The notes beneath the pieces were generated by a model, which made no database searches, was not told the origin of the DNA, and worked only from the letters and a program-made list of their open reading frames with translations. Both the position numbers and the translations under genes were made by a program. DNA of 64,000 bases from positions 246,200-310,199 of the forward strand of contig JAJDUI010000006.1 in assembly GCA_022826745.1 (NCBI GenBank). Reading direction: 5' to 3'. Positions 1-10,643 of the stretch are shown piece by piece (within the stretch, counting starts at the first letter, position 1; each line of letters begins with the position of its first letter). The stretch comes from Thermoanaerobaculia bacterium. GTDB taxonomy: Bacteria > Acidobacteriota > Thermoanaerobaculia > Multivoradales > Multivoraceae.

Positions 1-1811
1 TCGTCGTGGCTGTACCTGCCGGCCTGGACCGGGAAGCCGTCGACGATCTCGAACGTCTCCTTGACGCCCTCCTCGGTGAAGTTCACGCCCGTGTGGACCT
101 GGAATCCGTTGCGCCACTCCCAGTGGTTGTCGACGTGGATGTACTGCGATTCCTTGTAGTCGTCGAAGTCCCAGATGGCGCTGTACGAGGCATGCGGCCG
201 GAGCTCGTGAAAGCCCAGGAGACTCTTCGGTCGGATCGTGTGCATGCCGAACGCGGAGACGTTCCGGAAGTTCCTTCGCGACAGGAAGCCGACTTCCGGG
301 TTGAAGTTCTCCCGGGCCTCGGCGTAGCTCATGCTGCCGCGCCACGCCGGCTTGCCGAGGTTGTAGCTCAGGAGCATCGAACTGTCGTCGCCGTCGAGAC
401 CGGGGGTATCCGTCTGGGCGACGTAGCTTTCGATCGTGTGGTGCTCGCCGATGCCCCACTTGCCGTCGATGGCGTAGGTGCGGTTCGTGTCGTCATGCGG
501 GGCCAGGCCGCCGACGCCCTCCCGGCTGATGGCCATGCCGCCGATACTGGAGCGCTCGCCCAGTTCCCGGTTGACGCGAGCAACCGCGTAGTTGTTGCCG
601 TGGAGCCCGCCCACCGCCGCGGTCTGCATGTGGAGCACGCCCACGTTGAAGCGCCCCGCCTTGCCCGAAAGCCGGCCGCCGTAGTCGATCGGGATCAGCT
701 CGCCACGCGGCCCGATGCCGATGCGGCGGCTGAAGAACAGGTCGACGCGGGCCGAAGCACGGCTGCCGGTTCGCGCCCCGACGGTGAACAGGCCGGCGTT
801 CTCCAGGAAGAAGGGCCGCTTCTCGGGGAAGAACAGGTTGAACCGGTCGAGGTTCACCTGCTGCTCGTCGACCTCGACCTGGGCGAAGTCCGTGTTGTAG
901 GTCAGGTCGAGGGTCAGGCTCGGCGTCACGCTGTACTTGAGGTCGACGCCGAGGTCGGAGTCCGACTCGTTGTCGCTATCGGCCCTGGGCGGTTCGCGGC
1001 TCGATCCGATCGCGTAGGGGATCAGCTTCAGGTTGCGCTGCGGCGGCGGCTCGACGCCGGCCAGCGAGCCCGCGTCGGTGAGCCGGTCGAGGTCGTGATT
1101 CCGGTCGAGTTCGGACCAGAAGGCAACTTCCCTGTGGCGCGCGATGTTGCGCTGGAAGTTGAGGCCCCAGGTCTGCACCTCCTCCGGCGGATAGCGGAGG
1201 GTGCGGAAGGGAATCGCGAACTCCGCGCTCCAGCCGAACTCGCCGACCTCGGTGGCGACGGTCCAGGCGCCGTCCCAGTTCAGGTTGAAGCCGGTGGACA
1301 GGGCGCCGCCCCGGAAGCGGCTGTTGCCGCCCATGCCGCTGAACACGCCGGAGCCGCCTTCCACGACCTGGCCGTCGTACTCGATGCCCGCCGGGTTCGT
1401 GCCGAACACGAAGCCGTTGCGCCCATCCTGGAACGTGTCGAAGATGACCTGGAAGCTGTCCGTCTCGTCCAGGGCCGCGTCGCGGCGGCTGTCCGAGATG
1501 ACGATCCCTTCGGGTTCCCGGTCGTGGCAGACGACCGCCACGAAGAGGGTGTCCTCGGTGTACGCGAAGCGGACCTCGGTCCGTTCCGTGCCCGGCTCGC
1601 CGGCGAAGGGCCGGGTCTGCGTCGTGCCGGAAGCGGGCACGACGGCCTGCCAGACCGGATCGTCGAGAACCCGGCCGTCAAGCTGGGGCGCCTCTCCGAT
1701 CGCCAGGGCGGTAGCCGCCGGCCGGTCGGTCTGGACTTCGGACGCAGTGGCCCCCAGCGAGGCCCCCAGCGACGGGATAGCGACGAGCCACGCCGCGGCA
1801 ACTCTCTTCAC
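1..1811 (-). CDS. DUF5916 outer-membrane protein, truncated by the window edge
   Basis: The frame starts at a GTG at 1811 and is still open at base 1, so the C-terminus lies outside the window. The first ~24 residues (MKRVAAAWLVAIPSLGA...) look like a signal peptide. Next comes a carbohydrate-binding-module-9-like beta domain (LDGRVLDDPVWQAV, SFQVIFDTFQDGRNG). After it is the DUF5916 part with its hallmark stretch (DFAQVEVDEQQVNLDRFNLF, then FFPEKRPFFLENAGLF) and alternating beta-barrel-like sequence. DUF5916 proteins are predicted outer-membrane barrels; their substrate is not known. No good ribosome binding site is seen before the GTG, so the start rests on the signal peptide. Confidence 0.85.
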   Translation of the reverse strand, partial: MKRVAAAWLVAIPSLGASLGATASEVQTDRPAATALAIGEAPQLDGRVLDDPVWQAVVPASGTTQTRPFAGEPGTERTEVRFAYTEDTLFVAVVCHDREPEGIVISDSRRDAALDETDSFQVIFDTFQDGRNGFVFGTNPAGIEYDGQVVEGGSGVFSGMGGNSRFRGGALSTGFNLNWDGAWTVATEVGEFGWSAEFAIPFRTLRYPPEEVQTWGLNFQRNIARHREVAFWSELDRNHDLDRLTDAGSLAGVEPPPQRNLKLIPYAIGSSREPPRADSDNESDSDLGVDLKYSVTPSLTLDLTYNTDFAQVEVDEQQVNLDRFNLFFPEKRPFFLENAGLFTVGARTGSRASARVDLFFSRRIGIGPRGELIPIDYGGRLSGKAGRFNVGVLHMQTAAVGGLHGNNYAVARVNRELGERSSIGGMAISREGVGGLAPHDDTNRTYAIDGKWGIGEHHTIESYVAQTDTPGLDGDDSSMLLSYNLGKPAWRGSMSYAEARENFNPEVGFLSRRNFRNVSAFGMHTIRPKSLLGFHELRPHASYSAIWDFDDYKESQYIHVDNHWEWRNGFQVHTGVNFTEEGVKETFEIVDGFPVQAGRYSHD

Positions 1812-1906
1812 GGGAAGCGACTCTACTCTGAACGGGGACTCAGTATCTGCCTGACTCCTGTAGCATCCGTGCAAGCACACGGGAACATGCTGGCGGAGGA
1901 TCGGCG

Positions 1907-2911
1907 ATGAAGTTGGAGTCTGCGAAGAGGTATGGGTTCAGGCTGGCCCTGGCGGGAATCGTGGTCGCGGCGCTGGCCGCGGCGCCGGCGCTTGGCGCCG
2001 GGGAACTCATGGATGTCGAGGGCTATCCGACCCTCGTGCGCAAGCCGGTCGAGATCTGGAGCGACGGCACTCGTCTGGCCGGTGACGTCTTCTACCCGAA
2101 AGCGACGGCCGAAGGGGAGAAGCTGCCGACGATCGTGCTCTGTCACGGCTGGGGCGGCACGAAAGCCCACCTGAACCGGGGCATCGCGCCGCGCTTCGCC
2201 GCCGCCGGCTACCTGGTTCTCGCCTTCGACTACCGCGGCTGGGGGGAGAGCGATGCCCGCCTGGTCGTCCGCGGCAAGATGCCGGAGCCGGACGAGGACG
2301 GCTATGTGACCGTCAAGGCGCAAGCGATCCGGCAGCTCGTCGACCCGCTCGATCAGCAGGAGGACATCGACGCCGCGATCACCTTCGTCGAAGGCGAACC
2401 GCATGCCGATGCGTCCCGGATCGGAATCTGGGGTTCCAGCTTCGGCGGCGGCCACGTCATCTGGCGCGCCGCCCACGACCGCCGCGTGAAGGCCGTTGCC
2501 GCGCAGGTCGGCGCGATGGACCAGCGAGCCGGCCTGGTCTCGGCGCCGGGCGGTCTCAAGGGACTCCACCGGACAGCGATCCAGCGCGCCCGCGGCGAGA
2601 TCGAGCCGGTACCGGTTGGCGCCGACCAGCCGGAGGGGCTGACCGGCAGTCCGTACTACGAGCGTTTCGCGAAGTTCTCACCCGTCGAGGACGCGCACCT
2701 GATCACCGCGCCCACGATCATCATCGACGCGAAGCAGGAGCACTACTTCGACATCAGGGAGCACGGCGAGCGGGTCTTCAAGGTCCTCTCCGGTCGCGTC
2801 CCCGTCGAGTACCACGCCTGGGAGATGAGCCACTACGACATCTACAGCGGCGACTGGCTCGACAAGGCGATGGCCGCCGAGATCGACTTCTTCGACCGCC
2901 ACCTGAAGTAG
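1907..2911 (+). CDS. Secreted alpha/beta hydrolase
   Basis: This 334-residue protein has an N-terminal signal peptide (hydrophobic run at about residues 12-30 ending ALGAG). An alpha/beta-hydrolase domain follows. The oxyanion-hole region is LCHGWGGTKAH, the strand DYRGWGES is typical, and the nucleophile elbow GSSFGG supplies the Ser. A late His is likely in WEMSHYDIY. It resembles the dienelactone hydrolase / S15 peptidase-like group; the substrate cannot be read from sequence. The ATG is preceded by GGAGGATCGGCG. It is divergent from the DUF5916 gene and converges on the next hydrolase, with a GC hairpin between the stops. Confidence 0.85.
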   Translation: MKLESAKRYGFRLALAGIVVAALAAAPALGAGELMDVEGYPTLVRKPVEIWSDGTRLAGDVFYPKATAEGEKLPTIVLCHGWGGTKAHLNRGIAPRFAAAGYLVLAFDYRGWGESDARLVVRGKMPEPDEDGYVTVKAQAIRQLVDPLDQQEDIDAAITFVEGEPHADASRIGIWGSSFGGGHVIWRAAHDRRVKAVAAQVGAMDQRAGLVSAPGGLKGLHRTAIQRARGEIEPVPVGADQPEGLTGSPYYERFAKFSPVEDAHLITAPTIIIDAKQEHYFDIREHGERVFKVLSGRVPVEYHAWEMSHYDIYSGDWLDKAMAAEIDFFDRHLK

Positions 2912-2931
2912 CGGCGCGGCCGCGGCGCCGC
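2911..2931. terminator. GC-rich hairpin between convergent hydrolase genes
   Basis: A perfect 7-bp stem, GCGGCGC (2911-2917) with GCGCCGC (2925-2931), encloses a 7-nt loop. It begins at the last base of one stop codon and ends on the first base of the opposing stop codon, so it could end transcription from both sides. There is no T-tract on either side. Confidence 0.4.
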
Positions 2932-3728
2932 TAGGCGACGTCGGCGAGGAACGTCTCGACTTCGGCGTGGAACTCGTCGGGTTGCTCGGCGGGGATGCCG
3001 TGGCCGCAGTTCTCTAGCATTCGGAGGCGGGAGCCCTTGATCCGACGGGACATGATGACGCTGCCGCCGGGTGGGGTCAGGGCGTCCTCGAGGCCCTGGA
3101 GGATCAGGGTCGGGCAGGTGATCGTTGCCAGATCGGCCGTGTAGTCGATGTTCGAGACGGCGCGGCAGGCGGCGGCGTAGCAGGCTGGGTCGTTTCGCTC
3201 GATGGTGAGACGGGCGGACTCGGCGATCTCCTCGGCGTGGCGTTCCCGGTACTCCTTGCCGTAGGAGAGCGCGGGGCCGGTCGGCGTCAGGGCCTTGGCC
3301 AGGCCGTCCCGTTCGATCAGGTCGGCGCGGGCGTTCCAGCCGGCTTCGGCGCGTTCGTTCACTTCGCTCGAGGTGCTGATCAGGATCAACGCGCGGGTGC
3401 GGTCTGGGAAATCGAGGGCGAAGCGCTGGGAAACTACGCCGCCCATCGAGATCCCTCCGATCACCGCGTCGTCGGCGCCGACCTCGTCGAGCACGGCGGC
3501 GAGATCGGCGGCCCAGGTCTCCGGCGACATCGTGTCCGGGCGCCGCTCCGAGCCGCCGAAGCCGCGAACGTCCCAGGTCAGGACGGTGTAGCGGTCCCGG
3601 AACGTCCCGACGGTCGCTTTCCAGGCGTCCAAGTGGCTACCCAGGCCGTGCGTGAAGACGACGACCGGTCCGCTGCCGGCGACCCGATAGTGAATCCGCG
3701 CGCCGTCGGCCGCGGTCGCGGACGGCAC
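2931..3728 (-). CDS. Alpha/beta hydrolase, 3-oxoadipate enol-lactonase-like
   Basis: This is a 265-residue cytoplasmic alpha/beta hydrolase. Visible motifs are HGLGSH (oxyanion hole), DVRGFGGS, the nucleophile elbow GISMGG, and the C-terminal acid/His region (LQGLEDALTPP, ENCGHGIPAEQPDEF). The profile matches the small-lactone and enol-lactone hydrolases (PcaD-like) and many other carboxylesterases. I place the start at the GTG at 3728, two bases after the stop of the upstream membrane gene, which implies translational coupling. The frame stays open further upstream but only by running through the other gene in another frame. Confidence 0.8.
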   Translation of the reverse strand: MPSATAADGARIHYRVAGSGPVVVFTHGLGSHLDAWKATVGTFRDRYTVLTWDVRGFGGSERRPDTMSPETWAADLAAVLDEVGADDAVIGGISMGGVVSQRFALDFPDRTRALILISTSSEVNERAEAGWNARADLIERDGLAKALTPTGPALSYGKEYRERHAEEIAESARLTIERNDPACYAAACRAVSNIDYTADLATITCPTLILQGLEDALTPPGGSVIMSRRIKGSRLRMLENCGHGIPAEQPDEFHAEVETFLADVA

Positions 3729-3730
3729 CG

Positions 3731-4012
3731 TCAGGCTGCGCGCCGATTGAACAGCCCGAGCGTCAGCACCAGCGGAATCAGGAAGAGTGCTGTGCGCAGC
3801 CAGCCGGGCATGTCGGTGAGAATCAGGATCAGCGTGAGCGGGATCCAGAAGACCATCCACATCCAGAGCGGGATCATCCTCCGCGGGACGGGTTCGGTGC
3901 TTGCTCCCTCCGCGATGATGATGACGACCAGGATGCCGAAACCGGCGCCGACGACACCGGCGATCAGGCCTCCGGCGGGGTAGGCGGCAGTAGCGAGAAG
4001 GAGTTCGGGCAT
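3731..4012 (-). CDS. Small membrane protein, three predicted helices
   Basis: The protein has 93 residues, starting at the ATG at 4012 (MPELLLATAAYPAGG). It has three hydrophobic segments: about residues 4-31 (GGLIAGVVGAGFGILVVIII), 45-63 (MWMVFWIPLTLILIL) and 70-86 (ALFLIPLVLTLGLF). There is no known catalytic motif and I do not recognise the family. It sits directly upstream of the enol-lactonase-like hydrolase, with stop and GTG separated by two bases. It is probably in the same transcript. Confidence 0.65.
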   Translation of the reverse strand: MPELLLATAAYPAGGLIAGVVGAGFGILVVIIIAEGASTEPVPRRMIPLWMWMVFWIPLTLILILTDMPGWLRTALFLIPLVLTLGLFNRRAA

Positions 4013-4047
4013 GTTTGGGGATTCCTGGGCAGTTCGCACGGACGGAA

Positions 4048-4077
4048 TCGGGTGCGCCGGCACCCCGGGGTGCCGGC
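4048..4077 (+). repeat. Palindromic REP-like element, copy 1 (variant)
   Basis: TCGGGTGC (4048-4055) is followed by an 11-bp inverted repeat, GCCGGCACCCC at 4056-4066 and its complement at 4067-4077, with no loop. With the flanking C and G this is a perfect 24-bp palindrome (4055-4078). It lies in the divergent gap between the small membrane protein and the LLM oxidoreductase. The lead GGGTGC plus a GC hairpin matches elements at 26299 and 50412. Confidence 0.55.
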
Positions 4078-4172
4078 GGGAACTTCCGCCGTGCCAAGTT
4101 TCGGGCGTTGAGCTTGCGGCGCGAATCGTAGCAGCCTGCGCGCTGCTGTACATTGATCCGGGAGGATCAGCC

Positions 4173-5087
4173 ATGCGGGTCAGCATTTCCGTTCAGAGCG
4201 CATACAACGTGGAGGACCCGCGCGAGGGCGCCCGGAGGATGATCGACCGGGCGCGCGCTGCGCGGGACGCCGGACTCGACGCGCTGTTCGTCGGTGACCA
4301 TCACGCGACGGCCCTGCCGTACTACCAGAACACGGCGATCCTGGGGCGCATGCTGGCCGAATGGGGCGACCGGCCCGCCGGCGCTCTCTACCTGCTGCCG
4401 CTCTGGCATCCGCTGATCGTCGCCGAGCAGGTCGGCACCCTGGCCAGCGTGATGACGGGCCGGTTCATCCTGCAGTGCGCGATTGGTCCCGCCGACAACC
4501 AGTTCGAGGCGATGGGCGTCCCGGTGCGCCAGCGACCCTCGCGGTTCGAGCAGTCGCTCTCCATCCTGCGCCGGCTGTGGGCCGGCGAGACGGTCACGAC
4601 CGGAGGCTCGAACGATCGTTTCGGGCTTCGGGAGGCCCGCATCTCGCCCTGCCCGCCGGAGCCGGTCGAGGTCTGGATCGGCGCCTCGGCACCGCCGGCG
4701 ATCGACCGCGCCGCCCGGCTGGGCGACGGCTGGCTGGCGGCCCCGGGATTGACGCCGGCAGAGGCGGGCGAGCAGCTCGCTCTCTACCGGGAGGCTTGCG
4801 AACGGCATCGTCGCCCGGTCGGCGTGTGCGCGATCCGGCGCGACGTCTACGTCGGTGAGACGGCGGCGGAAGCGGATCAGGCGGCTGCGGGAATCATCTC
4901 GCGCGGCTATCGCGGCTTTCCGCGCGAGGCGCTGATCGTGGGCGAGGCGGCGCGCGCGGCTGCTTCGTTCGCTGAGCTGGGCGAGATGGGGTACGACGAG
5001 GTCGTCGTGCGGCACCTGGTCCAGGACCCGGCGAGAGTGCTGCGGTCGATCGGCCGGCTCGCCGAAGTCCGCGAAAGGCTGCGCTAG
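4173..5087 (+). CDS. LLM-class flavin-dependent oxidoreductase
   Basis: The 304-residue protein belongs to the luciferase-like monooxygenase fold (F420- or FMN-dependent). Typical elements are the N-terminal ISVQSAYNVEDP, LFVGDHHATALPYY, ALYLLPLWHPLIVAEQVGTLASVMTGRFILQCAIGP cut here as several strands, RFEQSLSILRRLW and WIGASAPPAIDRAARLGDGW. I cannot tell the cofactor or substrate from sequence. The start is the ATG at 4173, preceded by GGAGGA six bases upstream. Its last four bases overlap the 3' end of the convergent next gene. Confidence 0.88.
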   Translation: MRVSISVQSAYNVEDPREGARRMIDRARAARDAGLDALFVGDHHATALPYYQNTAILGRMLAEWGDRPAGALYLLPLWHPLIVAEQVGTLASVMTGRFILQCAIGPADNQFEAMGVPVRQRPSRFEQSLSILRRLWAGETVTTGGSNDRFGLREARISPCPPEPVEVWIGASAPPAIDRAARLGDGWLAAPGLTPAEAGEQLALYREACERHRRPVGVCAIRRDVYVGETAAEADQAAAGIISRGYRGFPREALIVGEAARAAASFAELGEMGYDEVVVRHLVQDPARVLRSIGRLAEVRERLR

Positions 5088-5755
5088 CGCCTGGGCACGT
5101 CCTCCGGAAAGGGCTCGAGACCCTCGTCGAGTTCGACGCGGATGCTCCGCAGAGCCATCGACACCATCCGGTACTGGCCGACCGTGAAGATCAGGTCGAT
5201 CATCTGCTGATCGCTGTAGCGCGCCTTCAGGAAGGCCCAGGTCCGCTCCGAGATCGCCGAGTTCCGGTGCAGTTCGGTCGCAGCGCGCAGCAGGTAGCGC
5301 TCGAAGCTGGTCCATGGTCCGGCGTTCTCGCCCACGGCGACGTTGCGAATCTCTTCGTCCGTCATGCCGGCGGCCCTTGCCGCTCGCGCGTGGTGCCCCC
5401 ATTCGTACTCGGCTTCGTTGAGCCAGGAGGTGCGCAGGATGACCATCTCGCGGTCCCGGTCGGGCAGAGTGCTGCCGCGCAGGATGTAGCCCCCGAACGG
5501 TCCCCAGGCCTCCATCAGCGGCGGATGATGAGAGAGGGTGCGGATCAGGTTGATGCTCTGGACCTCCTCGGCGGGCGGAATCCTGGGTCCGGTCTCGCGT
5601 CGTTGCCGCTGAGCCGAGAGGGAACCGGCGACGAGAGCCAGGACGAGCGCCACCGCTGCCGTCCTGCGGAACCCGGTTGGCGCGTCCGCGCGCCAACCGT
5701 GTACGGATTCCGACGACCGGCGGCGGTTGGCGGAATGGCAGGTCTGCGTGTTCAT
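5084..5755 (-). CDS. Carboxymuconolactone decarboxylase-family protein with N-terminal membrane segment
   Basis: The protein has 223 residues. Residues ~30-48 (TAAVALVLALVAGSLSA) form a signal peptide or anchor after a charged N-terminus. The rest is an all-helical AhpD/CMD domain with the family pattern REMVILRTSWLNEAEYEWGHHARAAR. The CxxC pair of AhpD-type alkylhydroperoxidases is absent, so this is not a classic AhpD. The ATG has a strong AAGGAGGA site. It is the last gene of the operon AOR - MoaD/APH fusion - this gene, 25 bases after the fusion gene. Confidence 0.8.
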   Translation of the reverse strand: MNTQTCHSANRRRSSESVHGWRADAPTGFRRTAAVALVLALVAGSLSAQRQRRETGPRIPPAEEVQSINLIRTLSHHPPLMEAWGPFGGYILRGSTLPDRDREMVILRTSWLNEAEYEWGHHARAARAAGMTDEEIRNVAVGENAGPWTSFERYLLRAATELHRNSAISERTWAFLKARYSDQQMIDLIFTVGQYRMVSMALRSIRVELDEGLEPFPEDVPRR

Positions 5756-5780
5756 GGTCGATCCTCCTTGTCAGGGGTCA

Positions 5781-7553
5781 CTATAGCCCCGGAGTCGCTC
5801 GTTCTACCCGCGCGGCCGCGGTCCTGAACCCCGAGTACTTCGGCTGGTCGATGGCGATCTGGTTGACGACGGTGGCCCGCAGGTGCTCGTGGAGCTTCCG
5901 GTCGTCGAGGGCGAGCCGGTCGTCCCGGATGGCGTGAACGAGCTTCCATCGCAGTTCGAGAAGCGAACCGTCGGCGTCGAGCAGGCGCTTCAGCCGCTCG
6001 TGCTCGCGTCTTCGGTGTTCGGTGCCGAGGTGGAGATCCCGATAGACGATGTCGAGCGCATTGCCGGCGACCAGGGCGTGGAACCGGGTGCGCCCGGTGG
6101 TCTCGTCCCTGACCTGACCGTGCAGGAAGTCGCGGGTCGCACCGACGAGTTCCTCGAGCCGCGGCATGTCCGGGTCCGGGAGGTCGTCGGGCGCGGCGAC
6201 CAGCTCGACGGGACCGGGGATCAGCAGATTCACGCAGTCGACCTGACACTCTGTCGTGCGGCGTCCGATCGTCACGCGTTCGACCGAGCGGTCCAGCCCC
6301 TGACGGTAGTGCTGGGTCATGCCCAGGGTCGAAACGGCCCACCAGAAGGAGCCGAATACCTCCCAGTACTGCACCCGGGCGAGCTCGACCGTCTTGCCGC
6401 TGGTCGCCTCGTAGCCGGCGAACAGGTCCTCGTAGGTGCCGAAGCCGCCGACCGGGAGCTCCGGTCCCGCGCCGTAGCGCCAGGAGTTCGTGCAGATCCA
6501 GCCGAGATCCCGCATCGGGTCGCCGATGTGGGCGATCTCCCAGTCGAGCACCGCGCTGACGCCGGTCTGGTCGACCATCAGGTTGCCGTTACGGAAGTCG
6601 TTGTGGACCAGGGTCCGGTCGGGTGAAGCCGGCAGGTTCTCCATCAGCCAGCGCGCCGTGAAGTCGATCATCGGCTGCGGCGTGTCCAGGGCTTCGTAGC
6701 GGCCGCGGGTCTGCTCGATGAAGTCCGCCGCGCTCAGGCTCGCCAGGTCGCGGTCGAGGCCGTGGGCCTCCAGTTCGATCGTGTGCAGCCGGCCCAGGAT
6801 CTCGCCGCATTGCCGGGCCAGCTTCGGGCGCACCTCGGCGAGGTCGGGGGAGCGCACGATCCGCGCGCCCAGGGCGATGCCGTCGAGCCACTCCATGATG
6901 AAGCCGGCGCCGAGCGCGTCGCCGGGCTCGAGGACGTAGAAGACCTCGGGCTCGGGAATGCCGTTCCGGCGGGCGACCTGCATCAGCTTCGCCTCTATCC
7001 GCAGGCCCGGCGCGCTCCGTTCGACGGCGCGAGCTTCTTCCGCCAAGCCGCCCTGGGATCGGCGCAGGGCGAGCTGGCGCTCGCCGGCCTCCGTTTCGAT
7101 CCGCAGCCGGTACGTTTCCTGGCTGGCGCCGCCCGAGAGCCGCTCAATGCTTGCCAGGCGCTCGCAGCCGTCGATCTCGCGCCGGAGCACCCGGTCCAGC
7201 CGGCCCTCGAAGCTGTCCTTCTCCCAGGTGCCGCCGCTGCCGCCGGCGACGGGAGCGAGCAGGTAGATCTCGTCACCCTCGTGAAGCTCGCGATCCCGGT
7301 TGTCTTCCAGCGGGCAGCGCTCGCCGTTGATCATCAGGGTGTCCCGGAGATGCGGCGAGTTCGAGATGGCCTCGGAGAGCGGCACGCCGGCGCGGTCGGC
7401 GGCTGGAAGCAACTCGGCCAGCGTCGCGCCGGGCGCGAGCCGGAACGTACGGTCGACATCGTGCCAGCCGGCGCCGATCCGTCCCTTGATCAGAACGCGG
7501 ACGCGGATCTTCGTTCCGGACCGTGGGCGAACGAGGCTGCGCAGAAGGCCCAT
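5781..7553 (-). CDS. MoaD/ThiS-like domain fused to APH-family kinase and DUF6285
   Basis: This is a 590-residue, three-part protein. Residues ~15-105 are a beta-grasp MoaD/ThiS-like domain: an early strand (IRVRVLIKG), [18 protein letters not shown] and [15 protein letters not shown] ending in Gly104-Gly105. Residues ~115-440 are an aminoglycoside-phosphotransferase-like kinase with LSGGAS, the catalytic loop [12 protein letters not shown] (His317, Asp319, Asn324) and VLDWE (Asp337). Residues ~455-575 match the helical DUF6285 tail often found behind such kinases. The start is the ATG at 7553, 23 bases after AOR. Kinases of this kind (as in ACAD10/11) can act on hydroxy-acyl-CoA. The MoaD-like part suggests a tie to AOR cofactor chemistry. 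Both roles are inference. Confidence 0.82.
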   Translation of the reverse strand: MGLLRSLVRPRSGTKIRVRVLIKGRIGAGWHDVDRTFRLAPGATLAELLPAADRAGVPLSEAISNSPHLRDTLMINGERCPLEDNRDRELHEGDEIYLLAPVAGGSGGTWEKDSFEGRLDRVLRREIDGCERLASIERLSGGASQETYRLRIETEAGERQLALRRSQGGLAEEARAVERSAPGLRIEAKLMQVARRNGIPEPEVFYVLEPGDALGAGFIMEWLDGIALGARIVRSPDLAEVRPKLARQCGEILGRLHTIELEAHGLDRDLASLSAADFIEQTRGRYEALDTPQPMIDFTARWLMENLPASPDRTLVHNDFRNGNLMVDQTGVSAVLDWEIAHIGDPMRDLGWICTNSWRYGAGPELPVGGFGTYEDLFAGYEATSGKTVELARVQYWEVFGSFWWAVSTLGMTQHYRQGLDRSVERVTIGRRTTECQVDCVNLLIPGPVELVAAPDDLPDPDMPRLEELVGATRDFLHGQVRDETTGRTRFHALVAGNALDIVYRDLHLGTEHRRREHERLKRLLDADGSLLELRWKLVHAIRDDRLALDDRKLHEHLRATVVNQIAIDQPKYSGFRTAAARVERATPGL

Positions 7554-7576
7554 CGCGAGGCAGGGACCGGCCTCGG

Positions 7577-9628
<2,052 letters not shown>

Positions 9629-9718
9629 CCAGGGGATCTCCGAGCTTTCGTTGCCAGGGTGGGAGGGAGTGTACTCGGGCGCCACCGCCCATTCGTGCTT
9701 GGCGTATCCTCGCGCACC

Positions 9719-10633
9719 ATGCCGGAACACCCCCCTTCGCCCGAGAGTCTGCGCCTGCCTGGAGCGGGCGGCATCGAACTGCAGGTCTACGACTACGGCA
9801 ACGAGGGGGCGCCGCCTCTCGTTCTGCTGCACGGGATGCAGGACCTGGCGATGGCGTTCGAGCCGGTGGCGAACCGCTTCCGCGATCGCTACCGGGTCGT
9901 CTCCTTCGACCTCCGCGGCCACGGCGACAGCGGCAAGCCCGGCGTCTACGCCCTGCCGCACTTCATCGCCGACCTGCACGCGGTCATCTTCCAGCTTCAA
10001 CTGGAGCGGCCGGTGCTCGTGGGCCACAGCCTGGGCGGACAGATCGTCAGCCACTACGCGGCCGTGTTCAGCGAAGTGCCCAGTGTGATCGTCAACATCG
10101 ACGGCGTCGGCGCTCCGTTCCGGGAGAGCGACATGCCGGTGGAGAACCGCCAGCTTCGTCTGCAGAACGGCCACACCAGCCTGCTGCGGCCGGGCGGGCA
10201 CAAGCGGCCGATGATGGACCTGGACGACGCCTGGCGACTGTACTGCCGCTTCCATCCCGGGCTCGACCACGACCTGGCGCGGCACCTGGTGGAGATCGGC
10301 ACGACCGAGCACCCCTACGGCGGCCTGCAGTGGAAGTGGGATCCGCAGGTCGAGACGACGGGGCTGACGATGTCGAGCCGTCTGTCGGAAGAGCGTTGGC
10401 CCTGGGTTTCCTGCCCGGTGCTCGTCGTCACCGGCGGCCGCTCGGCCGAGTTCTACCGGGGCCGGGGCGGGATCGACCACGACACGCCCGCGGCGCCCGA
10501 CGAGATCGAGCGCCGGGTACGCCTGTTTCGCAACGTGCACCACGTCGAGATCCCGGAGGCGGGCCACATGGTCCACTTCGACGCGCCGGAGCGGCTCGGC
10601 GAGATCATCGACGCCTACCTGGCAGCCGGGTAA
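9719..10633 (+). CDS. Alpha/beta hydrolase
   Basis: A 304-residue alpha/beta hydrolase with [10 protein letters not shown] (oxyanion hole), [12 protein letters not shown], the nucleophile elbow GHSLGG, and [16 protein letters not shown] with the catalytic His. No signal peptide is seen, so it is cytoplasmic. It is divergent from the AOR operon across 90 bases, and the acyl-CoA dehydrogenase starts 10 bases after its stop, so the two are probably one operon. Thioester or ester cleavage linked to acyl-CoA metabolism is a reasonable guess. Confidence 0.87.
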   Translation: MPEHPPSPESLRLPGAGGIELQVYDYGNEGAPPLVLLHGMQDLAMAFEPVANRFRDRYRVVSFDLRGHGDSGKPGVYALPHFIADLHAVIFQLQLERPVLVGHSLGGQIVSHYAAVFSEVPSVIVNIDGVGAPFRESDMPVENRQLRLQNGHTSLLRPGGHKRPMMDLDDAWRLYCRFHPGLDHDLARHLVEIGTTEHPYGGLQWKWDPQVETTGLTMSSRLSEERWPWVSCPVLVVTGGRSAEFYRGRGGIDHDTPAAPDEIERRVRLFRNVHHVEIPEAGHMVHFDAPERLGEIIDAYLAAG

Positions 10634-10643
10634 CGGGAGAGAC

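Noticed and set aside
6..1910. A long plus-strand open frame (634 codons) opposite the DUF5916 gene
   Set aside because: Its translation shows no domain and is the mirror of the high-G+C DUF5916 frame, which has clear motifs on the minus strand.
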